DNA of 64,000 nucleotides from CAYTAP01 sp964435775 (GTDB taxonomy: Bacteria > Planctomycetota > Phycisphaerae > Tepidisphaerales > Tepidisphaeraceae), in assembly GCA_964435775.1 (NCBI GenBank), contig CAYTAP010000001.1:11456-75455 (forward strand). The letters run 5' to 3'. The first letter of the stretch is position 1; every line of letters begins with the position of its first letter. Below are positions 18,380 to 26,975 of the stretch, in pieces. The notes under the pieces were generated by a model. It made no database searches. It was not told where the DNA came from and saw only the letters and a list, made by a program, of their open reading frames with translations. Both the position numbers and the translations under genes were made by a program.

Positions 18380-20365
18380 GTGATCAGTGCTCAGCGTTCT
18401 TCATTGGTGTCCCCAGCCGCCGTGTCCGCTCTCCCAGCGTTGAAGGAGGGGTTGGAGGAACAATCGGCATCGCCGTTTGAAGCGTCGGGCGATGCGCTGG
18501 CGCGGGCGAGGGAGTGCCTGCTTGGCAAGCAGTTTCCCGACGGGTATTGGGTGGGCGAGCTTCAGGGGGACAGCATCCTGGAGTCGGAATATATTTTGAT
18601 GAAGTTCATCCTTGAGCAGGAGGATGATCCGGACTTGGCGCTGATGGGGAACTATCTGCGGAAAATTCAACTGCCGAGTGGCGGATGGAACATGTATCCG
18701 GGAGGCAAGCCGGATCTATCGGGGACGGTCAAGGGATACTTCGCGCTCAAGCTGCTGGGGGATGATTCCGACGCGCCGCATATGAAACGGGCGCGGGAAT
18801 TGATCCATGCGATGGGGGGCGCCGAGCGGTGCAATACCTTCAGCAAGTTCTTCTTCGCGTGTCTGGGGCAGATCAGCTTTGAGGCCTGCCCGAGCATTCC
18901 GCCGGAGATCGTGTTTCTGCCCAAATGGTTTTACTTCAATTTGTACAACGTCTCGGCCTGGACGCGGACGATGATCCTGCCGCTGGGGATTGTGACGACG
19001 AGCAAATACACGCGGCATCTGAGGCCGGATCAGGGGATCGCCGAGCTTTATCTCGATCACGCGGCGGCCAATCGGCTGGCAACGCCGCCCCCCCACGCGG
19101 TGCCCACCTCGTGGCGCGATTTCTTTCTCCAGATCGATCATGTCCTTAAACGCTACGAGCAAACGCCGATCCGCTCACTGCGGTCCAAGGCGATCAAAGA
19201 GGCGGAGAAATGGGTGCTCGCGCGGATGGAAAACTCGGATGGGCTGGGGGCGATTTTCCCGCCGATGGTTTACATGCTGATCGTTTTTCGTTGCCTGGGT
19301 TATGAGGACTCGCATCCGCAGGTTGTGCGCGCTCATGAGCAACTGCAGGAGTTTTACATCCGCGAGGGGGAGACGATTCGATTGCAGCCGTGCCATTCGC
19401 CGGTGTGGGATACGGGCATCGCGCTGCACGCGCTGGCGGAGGCGGGTGTGGATGATGCGCATCCCGCGGCACAGCGGGCGACCAAGTGGCTCCTCGGCAA
19501 GGAATGCCGGGTGGCGTCGGATTGGCAAATCCAGTGCCCCGGCACGCCGCCGGCGGGATGGTTTTTTGAGTTCAACAATCCGCATTATCCGGATACGGAT
19601 GACACGGCGATGGTGGCGATGGCGTTGCGGCGGACGGGGGGAAACGCGGCGAAACCGGCGATCGAGCGGGCGATGCACTGGCTGCTGGCGATGCAGAACG
19701 ACGATGGCGGATGGGCGGCGTTTGACAAGACCAAACCGCGCCCGATTCTGGAGGCGATCCCCTTCGCCGATCACAACGCAATGCAGGATCCATCCTGTCC
19801 TGACATCGCGGGACGAGTCCTCGAATCACTCGGGCGCAATGGGCTGAGCGTCGCACACCCGGCCGTCGCCCGCGCGGTGGAGTACATTCGCGGCCAGCAG
19901 GATGCCGGCGGGGCGTGGTGGGGCCGATGGGGCGTCAATTATATTTATGGCACATGGCAGGTGCTGACCGGATTGAAGGCGGTCGGGCAGGACATGAGCG
20001 CCGATTGGGTGGTGCGCGGGGCGGACTGGCTGCGGAGCGTGCAGAAGGCGGATGGATCGTTCGGCGAGACGGCCGACAGTTATGAAGATGCGTCCCTCAA
20101 AGGCCAGGGGGAATCAACGCCGTCGCAAACGGCGTGGGGGGCGATGGGATTGATGGCGGTGGTTGGCGCGGATGATCCGGCGGTCCATCGCGCGATCGCG
20201 TGGCTGGTCGAGCATCAGAACGAGGATGGAAGCTGGGATGAACACTTTTACACGGGAACGGGTTTCCCCAAGGTGTTTTATCTGAAGTATCACCTGTATC
20301 GGCTCTATTTCCCGCTGACGGCGCTGGGGCGGTATCGGCGATTGCTCAGCGTGTGTGGAAAATGA
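18380..20365 (+). CDS. shc: squalene-hopene cyclase
   Basis: 661 residues starting at GTG 18380. Converts squalene to hopene/hopanol, the core of hopanoid membrane lipids, at the inner membrane. The catalytic D-x-D-D motif is present as D405-T-D-D408 (HYPDTDDTAMVA). QW-type repeats are frequent: QFPDGYWVGEL, QLPSGGWNMYP, QNDDGGWAAFD, QKADGSFGET and QNEDGSWDE. The conserved PWGRWGVNYIYGTW-like stretch appears as WWGRWGVNYIYGTW. Length is normal for bacterial SHC. No hpn genes are adjacent, but a RidA-family gene converges on it with a 20-base overlap and a polyprenyl synthase lies at 41647. Confidence 0.96.
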   Translation: MISAQRSSLVSPAAVSALPALKEGLEEQSASPFEASGDALARARECLLGKQFPDGYWVGELQGDSILESEYILMKFILEQEDDPDLALMGNYLRKIQLPSGGWNMYPGGKPDLSGTVKGYFALKLLGDDSDAPHMKRARELIHAMGGAERCNTFSKFFFACLGQISFEACPSIPPEIVFLPKWFYFNLYNVSAWTRTMILPLGIVTTSKYTRHLRPDQGIAELYLDHAAANRLATPPPHAVPTSWRDFFLQIDHVLKRYEQTPIRSLRSKAIKEAEKWVLARMENSDGLGAIFPPMVYMLIVFRCLGYEDSHPQVVRAHEQLQEFYIREGETIRLQPCHSPVWDTGIALHALAEAGVDDAHPAAQRATKWLLGKECRVASDWQIQCPGTPPAGWFFEFNNPHYPDTDDTAMVAMALRRTGGNAAKPAIERAMHWLLAMQNDDGGWAAFDKTKPRPILEAIPFADHNAMQDPSCPDIAGRVLESLGRNGLSVAHPAVARAVEYIRGQQDAGGAWWGRWGVNYIYGTWQVLTGLKAVGQDMSADWVVRGADWLRSVQKADGSFGETADSYEDASLKGQGESTPSQTAWGAMGLMAVVGADDPAVHRAIAWLVEHQNEDGSWDEHFYTGTGFPKVFYLKYHLYRLYFPLTALGRYRRLLSVCGK

Positions 20366-20807
20366 ACTCGATTTCAACGGAGGCATCGAGGGGGAGGGTG
20401 GGGGCGGCGAGGGCGGCGCGGGTGTGCTGGCCGGGTGGGCCGAAGAGGTCAACGAGCAGGTCGCTGGCGGCGTTGGCGACCTGCGGTTGCTGTGTGAAGG
20501 TGTTGTCGCTGGAAACGAACGCGCCGACTTTCACAACTCCGACCAGATTCGCAAGGGCATCGGGACCCAGCGTCGCCACCGCGGCCAGGGCGTTGAGCAC
20601 GCATTGGCGGGCCGCTTCCCTCGCCTGATCGACCGAACAGCGGGAAGGGACCTGTCCCACGGCCAGGAGCTTCCCGTCCTTCATGGGGAGTTGGCCGGAG
20701 ACATAAATCAATTCGCCGACGCGCTTGGCGGGAATGTAAGCGCCAAACGGACCGGCGAGTGATGGCAATTGCAGCTTCAATTCAGCAAGGCGTTGTGTGA
20801 GGGGCAT
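20346..20807 (-). CDS. RidA/YjgF family protein
   Basis: 153 residues from ATG 20807 (MPLTQRLAEL); an ATG at 20834 would add nine. The YjgF/RidA fold is shown by GELIYVSGQLPMKDG, QCVLNALAAVATLGPDALANLV and a C-terminal ASVEIEFI. The R-x-A motif near the C-terminus appears as HTRAALAAPTLPLDASVE. RidA enzymes deaminate reactive enamine/imine intermediates from PLP enzymes. The last residues overlap the end of the convergent shc gene by 20 bases. Confidence 0.88.
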   Translation of the reverse strand: MPLTQRLAELKLQLPSLAGPFGAYIPAKRVGELIYVSGQLPMKDGKLLAVGQVPSRCSVDQAREAARQCVLNALAAVATLGPDALANLVGVVKVGAFVSSDNTFTQQPQVANAASDLLVDLFGPPGQHTRAALAAPTLPLDASVEIEFIFHTR

Positions 20808-20871
20808 GTCGTGAAGATAAACCGGTGGGATCAAATGTCAAAGAGCCATCCGGATCCGCTATGATGGGCTT

Positions 20872-21921
20872 ATGCGGATTGGGAATGTTGAATTGGCCGG
20901 ACCGCTTTGTCAGGCGGGGCTGGCGGGATACAGCGACCGGGCGATGCGGGTCGTCGCGCGGCGGCGGGGATGCGACTATGCGATCACCGAGGCGCTGCTT
21001 GATACGATTCTCGTCAACGGCGGCCAGGGATTGCGGCGGTCGATTGATGTGAATGATGAGGATCATCCGGTCGCGGGGCAGATCATCGGGTCGGAGGCCG
21101 CCACAATGGCGCCGGCGGCGAAGCTGCTGGAGGAGGCGGGCTACGATGTCATTGATCTCAATTTCGCGTGTCCGGTGAAAAAAATTAAAAACAAGGCGCG
21201 TGGCGGGCACATGCTGCGGGATACGGCGCGCGGGATTGAGATATTGAAAGCCGTGCGGGATGCGCTGCGGCCGGGAACGTCTGCGACGATCAGCCTGCGT
21301 CGGGGCTTTGATGATTCAGCGGAATCGGTGGAGCTTTTTTATGAACTGGTCGAGGCGGCGTGGAGCTTGGGGTACTCGGCGGTGCGGGTCCACGGGCGGA
21401 CGGTGGAGCAGAAATATCAGGGGCGGGCGACGTGGCCTTTCGTGGCGGAAGTGAAAAGACGGTATCCGGATCGGGTGATCCTGGGCGCGGGGGACTTGTT
21501 CACGGCACAGGATGTGGTGCGGATGCTTGACGCAACCAAGGCGGACATGGCGTGGGTGGCGCGAGGGGCGATCGGCAATCCGTGGATCTTCCAACATGCC
21601 GCGGCGCTGCTGGCCGATCCGTCAGCGCGGCTTGAGCCCCCCACCGTACACGAGCAGCGTGAGGCGCTGGCCGAGCATTTTGCGATGGCGATGGAGATTC
21701 ACGGGGAGCAACTGGCGGGGAGGCGGATGCGGAAAATGGGGATCAAGTACAGCCGGTTTCATCCGGAAGCGCTGGCCGTCAAGGCTCGGTTCGTCAATGT
21801 GCATTCATTGCGGGATTGGCAAGGCGTTCTGGAGGAGTGGTATGCCGAAGATCGGCCGGGCGTCTGGCCGGACCCGAAATCGGCGGATGAAGTCAATGAC
21901 GGTCAGGCCGTCGGGAGTTGA
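20872..21921 (+). CDS. dus: divergent tRNA-dihydrouridine synthase family protein
   Basis: 349 residues. TIM-barrel flavoprotein that reduces uridines in tRNA. Seen: YDVIDLNFACPVKKIKNKAR, which corresponds to the catalytic-Cys motif N-x-G-C-P with Gly changed to Ala, a conserved-type HGRT followed by YQGRATWPF, VILGAGDLFTAQDV, and ARGAIGNPWIF. The first motif, normally P-M-A-G-V-T-D, reads CQAGLAGYSDRAMR. It is therefore a member of the family but off the main consensus. The small gene at 21925 begins immediately after its stop codon, so the two probably share a transcript. Confidence 0.88.
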   Translation: MRIGNVELAGPLCQAGLAGYSDRAMRVVARRRGCDYAITEALLDTILVNGGQGLRRSIDVNDEDHPVAGQIIGSEAATMAPAAKLLEEAGYDVIDLNFACPVKKIKNKARGGHMLRDTARGIEILKAVRDALRPGTSATISLRRGFDDSAESVELFYELVEAAWSLGYSAVRVHGRTVEQKYQGRATWPFVAEVKRRYPDRVILGAGDLFTAQDVVRMLDATKADMAWVARGAIGNPWIFQHAAALLADPSARLEPPTVHEQREALAEHFAMAMEIHGEQLAGRRMRKMGIKYSRFHPEALAVKARFVNVHSLRDWQGVLEEWYAEDRPGVWPDPKSADEVNDGQAVGS

Positions 21922-21924
21922 GTG

Positions 21925-22194
21925 ATGCATTCCAAGACGCCGCCTCGCAATCGACTGGCCAAGGTGCTGCCCGAGCCATGGCGGAAATGGCTGGTGGAAC
22001 AAGGTGCGCCCAAGCGCAAATACACCGCCGTCCTTCGCACCACGCTCGCCGACGGGCGGATCATCGACGACATGATCGTGGAGCAGGGATGGATCATCTC
22101 GTTGAGTCGGGAGGGGCTCGGGGGCACGTTTGAGGAACGGATTGATTTTGATCCACGGAAGATTGTGAGCGTGGAGATCAAGCAGGTGGTTTGA
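21925..22194 (+). CDS. small protein of unknown function downstream of dus
   Basis: 89 residues. The ATG at 21925 lies three bases after the dus stop codon (a GTG at 21922 is also possible), suggesting translational coupling. Sequence: basic N-terminus (PPRNRLAKVLPEPWRKW), then a beta-rich core (YTAVLRTTLADGRIIDDMIV, then GWIISLSREG) and VSVEIKQVV at the end. No known domain recognised. Operon partnership suggests a tRNA- or nucleotide-related role, but that is only inference. Confidence 0.65.
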   Translation: MHSKTPPRNRLAKVLPEPWRKWLVEQGAPKRKYTAVLRTTLADGRIIDDMIVEQGWIISLSREGLGGTFEERIDFDPRKIVSVEIKQVV

Positions 22195-22201
22195 GGGGAT
22201 T

Positions 22202-22320
22202 GTCAGTGGTCTGTGGTCGGTGATCAGTTGCAAAAGTCGATGGCCGCGCGGTGGCTTGGCATCACGCTGGGAAAAATGCCGGATGCGCCCGCCAGCAACG
22301 GACCACGGACAACGGACAAT
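22202..22320. repeat. pair of inverted GTGGTC-type short repeats
   Basis: At 22202-22226 the motif (n)GTGGTC(n)GTGATC recurs, and at 22291-22320 its reverse-complement type (ggaccacggac-aacggac) is seen about 65 bases further on. Short tandem GTGGTCAG-like units of this kind occur between genes in several bacterial phyla. No gene lies in 22195-22385. The two clusters could pair as an inverted repeat. Confidence 0.4.
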
Positions 22321-22385
22321 ATCCCACCTTGACAGCGCCGAGGCGATCTCCAAGGATGGCCGTCGGTTTTACTTATGGAGTGTCC

Positions 22386-23081
22386 ATGGCGGTATTCAGT
22401 GTGATTTTGATGACGGCGGTGCCGCCGGGGCATGCGGTGGAGGCGGGCGGGGCGTTTGTGAAAATCGACGGGCGGGAGTCACTGCTGCGGGCGAGCGAAC
22501 TGTTCGTCAATCGCGAAGGGGTGGGGCAGATTCAGCTTGTCATTGACGTGGATGCCATGGAAGAAGCGAAGCGACGTTTCGCGGGACATCTCAGCTTCAT
22601 CGGCGTGCGCATGACCACCGGGGACCCGCGCTGGGGGGATCAGTTGAAGGCGGCGGCGGCGAATATCGATCCGTCGGCCACCCATGTCATCGTGCATGAT
22701 GCGGCGCGCCCGGCGGTGTCGTTTTATGACATCGAACGGCTCATGGAGGAAGCGGAGAAGCACCCGGCCGTCGCGCTGACGACGCCGCTGCGGGCATCGC
22801 TGGTTGAGGTGGACCCGGCGGAGAATGCGATGGCGTATCGCCGCTCCAACGAGTTTGCCGAATTATTGACGCCGCAGGTGTATGAGCGGACCAAGTTTAT
22901 GGAGGTGGCAACCGGAAGCGGGGAACTCCATGCCTCCCAGTGGACGCTGGTCAAGGGTTCGCCGCTCAATGTGCGCGTGGCCGGTCCGGGCGATGCGGCG
23001 CTGCTGAAAAGTATGATCAACTTGCTCCCCAAGCCGAAGAAGAAGGGTCCGACCAACCCGTTTGAGGAAGCTCAATGGTGA
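22386..23081 (+). CDS. IspD-like cytidylyltransferase with degenerate nucleotide loop
   Basis: 231 residues from ATG 22386. The overall order matches IspD (MEP cytidylyltransferase, isoprenoid pathway): N-terminal strand MAVFSVIL, FVKIDGRESLLRASELF, a second strand, THVIVHDAARPAVS near residue 102, a substrate-loop region around YRRSNEFAELLTPQVY, and a C-terminal NVRVAGPGDAALLKSM. However, the loop that should read A-A-G-x-G-x-R-M-G is instead MTAVPPGHAVEAGG. Catalytic competence is therefore doubtful. Its stop codon overlaps the start of the DUF486 gene. It may be a non-catalytic paralogue or have a different nucleotide specificity. Confidence 0.75.
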   Translation: MAVFSVILMTAVPPGHAVEAGGAFVKIDGRESLLRASELFVNREGVGQIQLVIDVDAMEEAKRRFAGHLSFIGVRMTTGDPRWGDQLKAAAANIDPSATHVIVHDAARPAVSFYDIERLMEEAEKHPAVALTTPLRASLVEVDPAENAMAYRRSNEFAELLTPQVYERTKFMEVATGSGELHASQWTLVKGSPLNVRVAGPGDAALLKSMINLLPKPKKKGPTNPFEEAQW

Positions 23082-23431
23082 AGATGCTGCTGTTCCCCGC
23101 GCTGCTGCTGGTCATTTCCAACACGTTTATGACGGCTGCGTGGTATGGGCATTTGAAATTTGAAAATAAACCGCTGTGGCTCGTTATTTTTGTTGCCTGG
23201 GGAATCGCTTTTTTTGAATACTGCTTTCAGGTGCCGGCCAATCGCATCGGCAATATGAACGGCTTGTCGGCAGGCCAACTGAAGATCATGCAGGAGGTGA
23301 TCACGCTGGCGGTGTTCGCGGTATTCGCGCGGATGTATCTGGGTGAAAAGTTGACGTGGAATTATTACGTGGCTTTCGGCTTCATGTTCGCGGCGGTGTT
23401 CATGGTGTTTGTCGTGCGACCAACGCCGTGA
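23075..23431 (+). CDS. DUF486 / DMT-like small membrane protein
   Basis: 118 residues with four hydrophobic segments. It starts seven bases before the end of the IspD-like gene, so it is translationally coupled. Recognisable DUF486 features: SNTFMTAAWYGHLK, FFEYCFQVPANRIG and LKIMQEVITLAVFA. The family belongs to the drug/metabolite transporter superfamily and is about half the size of a full DMT protein, so it probably acts as a dimer. The transported molecule is unknown. Confidence 0.88.
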   Translation: MVKMLLFPALLLVISNTFMTAAWYGHLKFENKPLWLVIFVAWGIAFFEYCFQVPANRIGNMNGLSAGQLKIMQEVITLAVFAVFARMYLGEKLTWNYYVAFGFMFAAVFMVFVVRPTP

Positions 23432-23512
23432 TTTCCGTGGGTGTCATTTGAGATGGGCGGAATGTCGCGGTTGGGCCTACAATGGGATGACCACCGAAGG
23501 CCGAGGTTGCCA

Positions 23513-25093
23513 ATGGATTTACAGCACATCATTCCAATCGCGATTGCGGCTGGCTCCATTGGGCTGGCGGTGATGTTTCGTTTGCGCCCGCCGCGACCGA
23601 GGTGGAAATTGATCTCGGTCAAGGGGGAGTTCACGACGGAACATCATTTGCCGGAGATGCTGCCCGTGCCACCGGCGGATCAGGAGCGGGCGCGCAAGGG
23701 TGATTTCTCGTTTGAGGAAGCGCTCGGGTGGATGGAGGGATTTGTGGCGTCGCGTCGTCGGCATCCGATGGCCGCTCCATTTCGGCTCGCGCTGCGGAAG
23801 GCGGATTTTTACAAGCAACTGGCCGACCGGATGGGGCGGGGACACTGGAACGAAGTGGATGATCTGGCCAAGCGATTGGCGGAGCTTGATCCGCTTGATC
23901 CGTCGGCATCATTGGCGCGGGGGCGGGCGATGCGGCGGATGGGACGGCTGGCAACGGCGGTGCAATTTTATCAGCATGCCCTGAAGCTTCAGCCCACGCA
24001 TTCCCTGGCGCTGCCGGAGTTCGCGGCCACATGTCGGGAGATCGGGCAGCCGCATCGCTTTGATGAATCGTTGGCGATCGCCCGGCGGGAGCTCGGCGAA
24101 ACGCATCCGCTGACCATTGAATCGCGCGTGCAGCTCGGCGAGCTGGTTCGCATCTTCGCCGACCCGATGGACCCGGCCACCATGGCGCATGTGCCCCGCG
24201 CGCAATACATTCAGAACATCGAGTCGCGACTTGAAGAAATGGACGCCGACCCGGCGCAGGCGCTGGAACTCGGGCGGGTCATGCTCAATGACGACATGCC
24301 GGAGCTCGCGCTATTCATATGTGAACGTGCCACACAGACCTTTGGGGACCGCGCCGAATTATTGATGTTGCGTGGTTTGATTCACCATCACCAGCGAGAA
24401 TTGGAGGCGGGCGACCTCTCCTTGCGGCAGTCACTGGCGATGGACGATCTGCCGGAGGCGCGCGTGGCTTTGGCGGGTGTGCTGCTGGATCGCGCGCGGC
24501 AGTTGAGAAATCCGACGAGTACGGAAACCGCGCGTCTTCGCCGTGAAGCGCAACAGGAGCTTCGGCTTGCCATCGATCGGTTCCCCGATGCGTTGGAGGC
24601 GATTGGGATGTTGGCGCAACAGGTGAGTGATGAGGGGACCGCAGCGGTCAGGCGGGTGATCGAACCTCTGACCAGGGCTTATCCACAGGCCTGGGCGCCC
24701 TGGCGGGTGATGGGGGATGCGCATTCGGCCGAGGATCAGCACGCGCAGGCCGCAGCCGCTTATGCGGAGGGCTTGAAACGAGCGAAGGTTGACGAGCTGC
24801 TGGCGCCATACCTGCAAACACTCAGCGAGCTGGGGCAAGGACCACTGCTCTTAAGCACAATTGAGGGGATTGATGATCTGGACTCGCGCGATGCGATGCT
24901 GCGATGGCAGGTGGCTCGGATCTTATGCCAGGAACGGCAAATGGAGCGGGCATCGCGCGTGCTCCGGGCGATCGTGGAGGATGAGCGGGTTCAACCGCCT
25001 CTCCGGCAGCGGGCGCGGGACATTCTCCATCGGCTGGATTCGCCGTCCGACGGCGACGAGGCGCCGGACATGTCCCTGGAATCATCCGGCTGA
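23513..25093 (+). CDS. TPR-repeat protein with N-terminal membrane anchor
   Basis: 526 residues from ATG 23513 (ccgaggttgcca upstream gives a GAGG ribosome binding site); an ATG at 23441 would add 24. One N-terminal hydrophobic segment (IIPIAIAAGSIGLAVMF) is followed by a short basic stretch and then helical repeats through most of the chain, such as RAMRRMGRLATAVQFYQHAL and QALELGRVMLNDDMPELAL. It probably scaffolds other proteins at the membrane. No catalytic domain is visible. The gene is 81 bases downstream of the DUF486 gene, same strand. Confidence 0.8.
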   Translation: MDLQHIIPIAIAAGSIGLAVMFRLRPPRPRWKLISVKGEFTTEHHLPEMLPVPPADQERARKGDFSFEEALGWMEGFVASRRRHPMAAPFRLALRKADFYKQLADRMGRGHWNEVDDLAKRLAELDPLDPSASLARGRAMRRMGRLATAVQFYQHALKLQPTHSLALPEFAATCREIGQPHRFDESLAIARRELGETHPLTIESRVQLGELVRIFADPMDPATMAHVPRAQYIQNIESRLEEMDADPAQALELGRVMLNDDMPELALFICERATQTFGDRAELLMLRGLIHHHQRELEAGDLSLRQSLAMDDLPEARVALAGVLLDRARQLRNPTSTETARLRREAQQELRLAIDRFPDALEAIGMLAQQVSDEGTAAVRRVIEPLTRAYPQAWAPWRVMGDAHSAEDQHAQAAAAYAEGLKRAKVDELLAPYLQTLSELGQGPLLLSTIEGIDDLDSRDAMLRWQVARILCQERQMERASRVLRAIVEDERVQPPLRQRARDILHRLDSPSDGDEAPDMSLESSG

Positions 25094-25206
25094 GATCGAT
25101 GGCGCGACTGTTCACTGGCGGGGCATCAGATAATTATAGTTGTGTTCGCCGCCGGGGTTGTGATAGGCTGCGCGGGCGGGGATACCTATTTGGAAAGGAA
25201 TGGATC

Positions 25207-25689
25207 ATGGGATATCATCAATGGCTTTTAGCGGCGGTGTTGGGCGCAGCGATCTTGCCGGGATGCCAGAAGGAAGAGGCGACGCCGGTGGCGCCCAAAC
25301 CAGAGGCGGCGCACAACACGCACGTTGACACGAAGGAAGCGCCTGCCGCGGACGTCGCGAAAGCAGCGACCGATGCCGCAAATCAGGCGGCCAAAGGCGC
25401 GAGCGCGGCCGTCGAGGATGCCAAGAAATCCGCCGCCGCGGCGACGGATGGTGCCGCCAGTTCACTGACTGCGGCGGCGGAAAAGAAGCTCAGCGAGGTG
25501 GGCGACTACATCAAAAACAATAAGCTTGACCTGGCGGACAAGACGCTCAAGGAAGTGGAAGCAAACGAAGCCTCGTTGCCGGAGTCGATCAAGGAACAGA
25601 TTCCGACGATTCGCAAGACGTTGGACGCCGCGAAGGCGGCGAACAATTCGGGCGTGAAAATGCCCGACATGCCGGGCATGGGCAAATGA
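25207..25689 (+). CDS. Ala-rich helical lipoprotein
   Basis: 160 residues from ATG 25207, preceded by ggaaaggaatgg, a good ribosome binding site. Signal peptide with lipobox AAILPGC (Cys near residue 20). The mature part is Ala/Lys/Asp-rich and predicted helical (AAAEKKLSEVGDYIKNNK, then LDLADKTLKEVEANEASLP), ending with a Met/Pro tail MPDMPGMGK. It may be an envelope stabilising or periplasmic spacer protein; this is a guess from composition. A clear terminator follows at 25716. Confidence 0.8.
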   Translation: MGYHQWLLAAVLGAAILPGCQKEEATPVAPKPEAAHNTHVDTKEAPAADVAKAATDAANQAAKGASAAVEDAKKSAAAATDGAASSLTAAAEKKLSEVGDYIKNNKLDLADKTLKEVEANEASLPESIKEQIPTIRKTLDAAKAANNSGVKMPDMPGMGK

Positions 25690-25715
25690 TGCGCGCACTG
25701 ACGTGCGAATGAGCA

Positions 25716-25746
25716 AAAGCCCGCGCATCAGCGCGGGCTTTTTTTG
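25716..25746 (+). terminator. rho-independent terminator after the lipoprotein gene
   Basis: Stem AAAGCCCGCGC (25717-25727), loop atca, then GCGCGGGCTTT (25731-25741), followed by TTTT to about 25745. It lies 27 bases beyond the stop codon and is the strongest terminator in the window. Confidence 0.92.
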
Positions 25747-25811
25747 TAAAGTGCCACGCTACTGCATCAAGACCGCTGGGCTCGCCTTGGATCCCATGAC
25801 CTCCGTGATCC

Positions 25812-26864
25812 CTACGCCTTGGGCGAGGCGGGCGCCGGATGCACCTTCTCCAGCATGTCCAGCAGTGCTGAATCATCGACATCCAGCGGCAGATCAACCC
25901 GACCCCGGCGGCGGCTGGATTCGTAGGTGGCGAAGATCAACTCAGTGGCCCGCAGCGCCCGGTCTCCGCTGAGTTCCGGCTCCCGACCGGTGCGCAGGGA
26001 ATCGATCAAATCCATGACACCCATTGCAACCGCATTGCGTTCATCGGGAAGTTTGGTCACGGCCAGTTCCGTCCACTGCGTCTGGCCCTTGAACCAGGTG
26101 CGCACGGCATCCCACCCCGTCGCGCCGATTTCCACCACGCCGTCGGTGCCCACAATCCGGTGTTGATAGCCCAGCTTCGAATCATGGCCGGTCACCATGA
26201 AGCCGCGCACATCGTTGACGAACTTCACCTGGCAAAGCCCCTGCCCCTCGATCATCGCGCCGAAGATGGCCCGCGAGCCGCGCAGATCGATCTGCCCGAT
26301 CACCCATTCGGCCGGCGTTTCATCGTTGTAGTAGAACATCATGTCGAACCAGTGCGTCCCCCAATCGAACATGTTGTCCGTCACCATATCCATGCGCAGC
26401 AGCTTGCCCATGACGCCCGATTTGATGATGTGGCGGGTTGCGACATACGCAGGATCGAATCGGCGCTGATGCCCGAATGCGATGACCACGCCATGCTTTT
26501 TACACGCCGCCAGCATCCGCTTGGATTCGCCAAACGTGGTGGACATCGGCTTTTCACAGTAGATCGCCTTCGCGCCCGCCTCGGCGGCCGCGACGACCAT
26601 TTCCGCGTGCAGGTGCGGCCAGGTGGCGATCGTCACGATGTCCGGATGTTCCTTCGCGAGCATCTCATGATAGTCGGCGTAGATGCGATCGCCGCCGTGT
26701 TCGGCTTGAAAGGTCTTGGCCGCCTCCAGGTTGATGTCGCACAGCGCGACCACGCTCACTCCCGGCGACTGCTTAAGCCCGCGGACATGCTGGTAGGACA
26801 TCCCGAAGCCAACGCCTTCCTTTCGGCGTCCAACACCAATGATCGCGGCGGTCAGATTTTCCAT
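25812..26864 (-). CDS. Gfo/Idh/MocA-family oxidoreductase
   Basis: 350 residues from ATG 26864 with aaagaggatcatc upstream as the ribosome binding site. Rossmann NAD(P)-binding domain (AAIIGVGRRKEGVGFG, VVALCDINLEAAK), then the family marker YCEKPMSTT, which includes the conserved E-K-P. The C-terminal alpha/beta domain includes DWGTHWFDMMFYY with the likely catalytic His. Such enzymes oxidise or reduce sugars and cyclitols. It sits 111 bases downstream of a TIM-barrel isomerase gene on the same strand, a pairing common in planctomycete sugar pathways. Substrate unknown. Confidence 0.92.
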   Translation of the reverse strand: MENLTAAIIGVGRRKEGVGFGMSYQHVRGLKQSPGVSVVALCDINLEAAKTFQAEHGGDRIYADYHEMLAKEHPDIVTIATWPHLHAEMVVAAAEAGAKAIYCEKPMSTTFGESKRMLAACKKHGVVIAFGHQRRFDPAYVATRHIIKSGVMGKLLRMDMVTDNMFDWGTHWFDMMFYYNDETPAEWVIGQIDLRGSRAIFGAMIEGQGLCQVKFVNDVRGFMVTGHDSKLGYQHRIVGTDGVVEIGATGWDAVRTWFKGQTQWTELAVTKLPDERNAVAMGVMDLIDSLRTGREPELSGDRALRATELIFATYESSRRRGRVDLPLDVDDSALLDMLEKVHPAPASPKA

Positions 26865-26975
26865 GATGATCCTCTTTCCATTGTGTGAATATCAGATGTT
26901 CGACAATGCACGGTTTCAACGCATTCAATGACGCGAGCGATCGGCGTCATTCACCCAATCCATCGGATATCGGCA

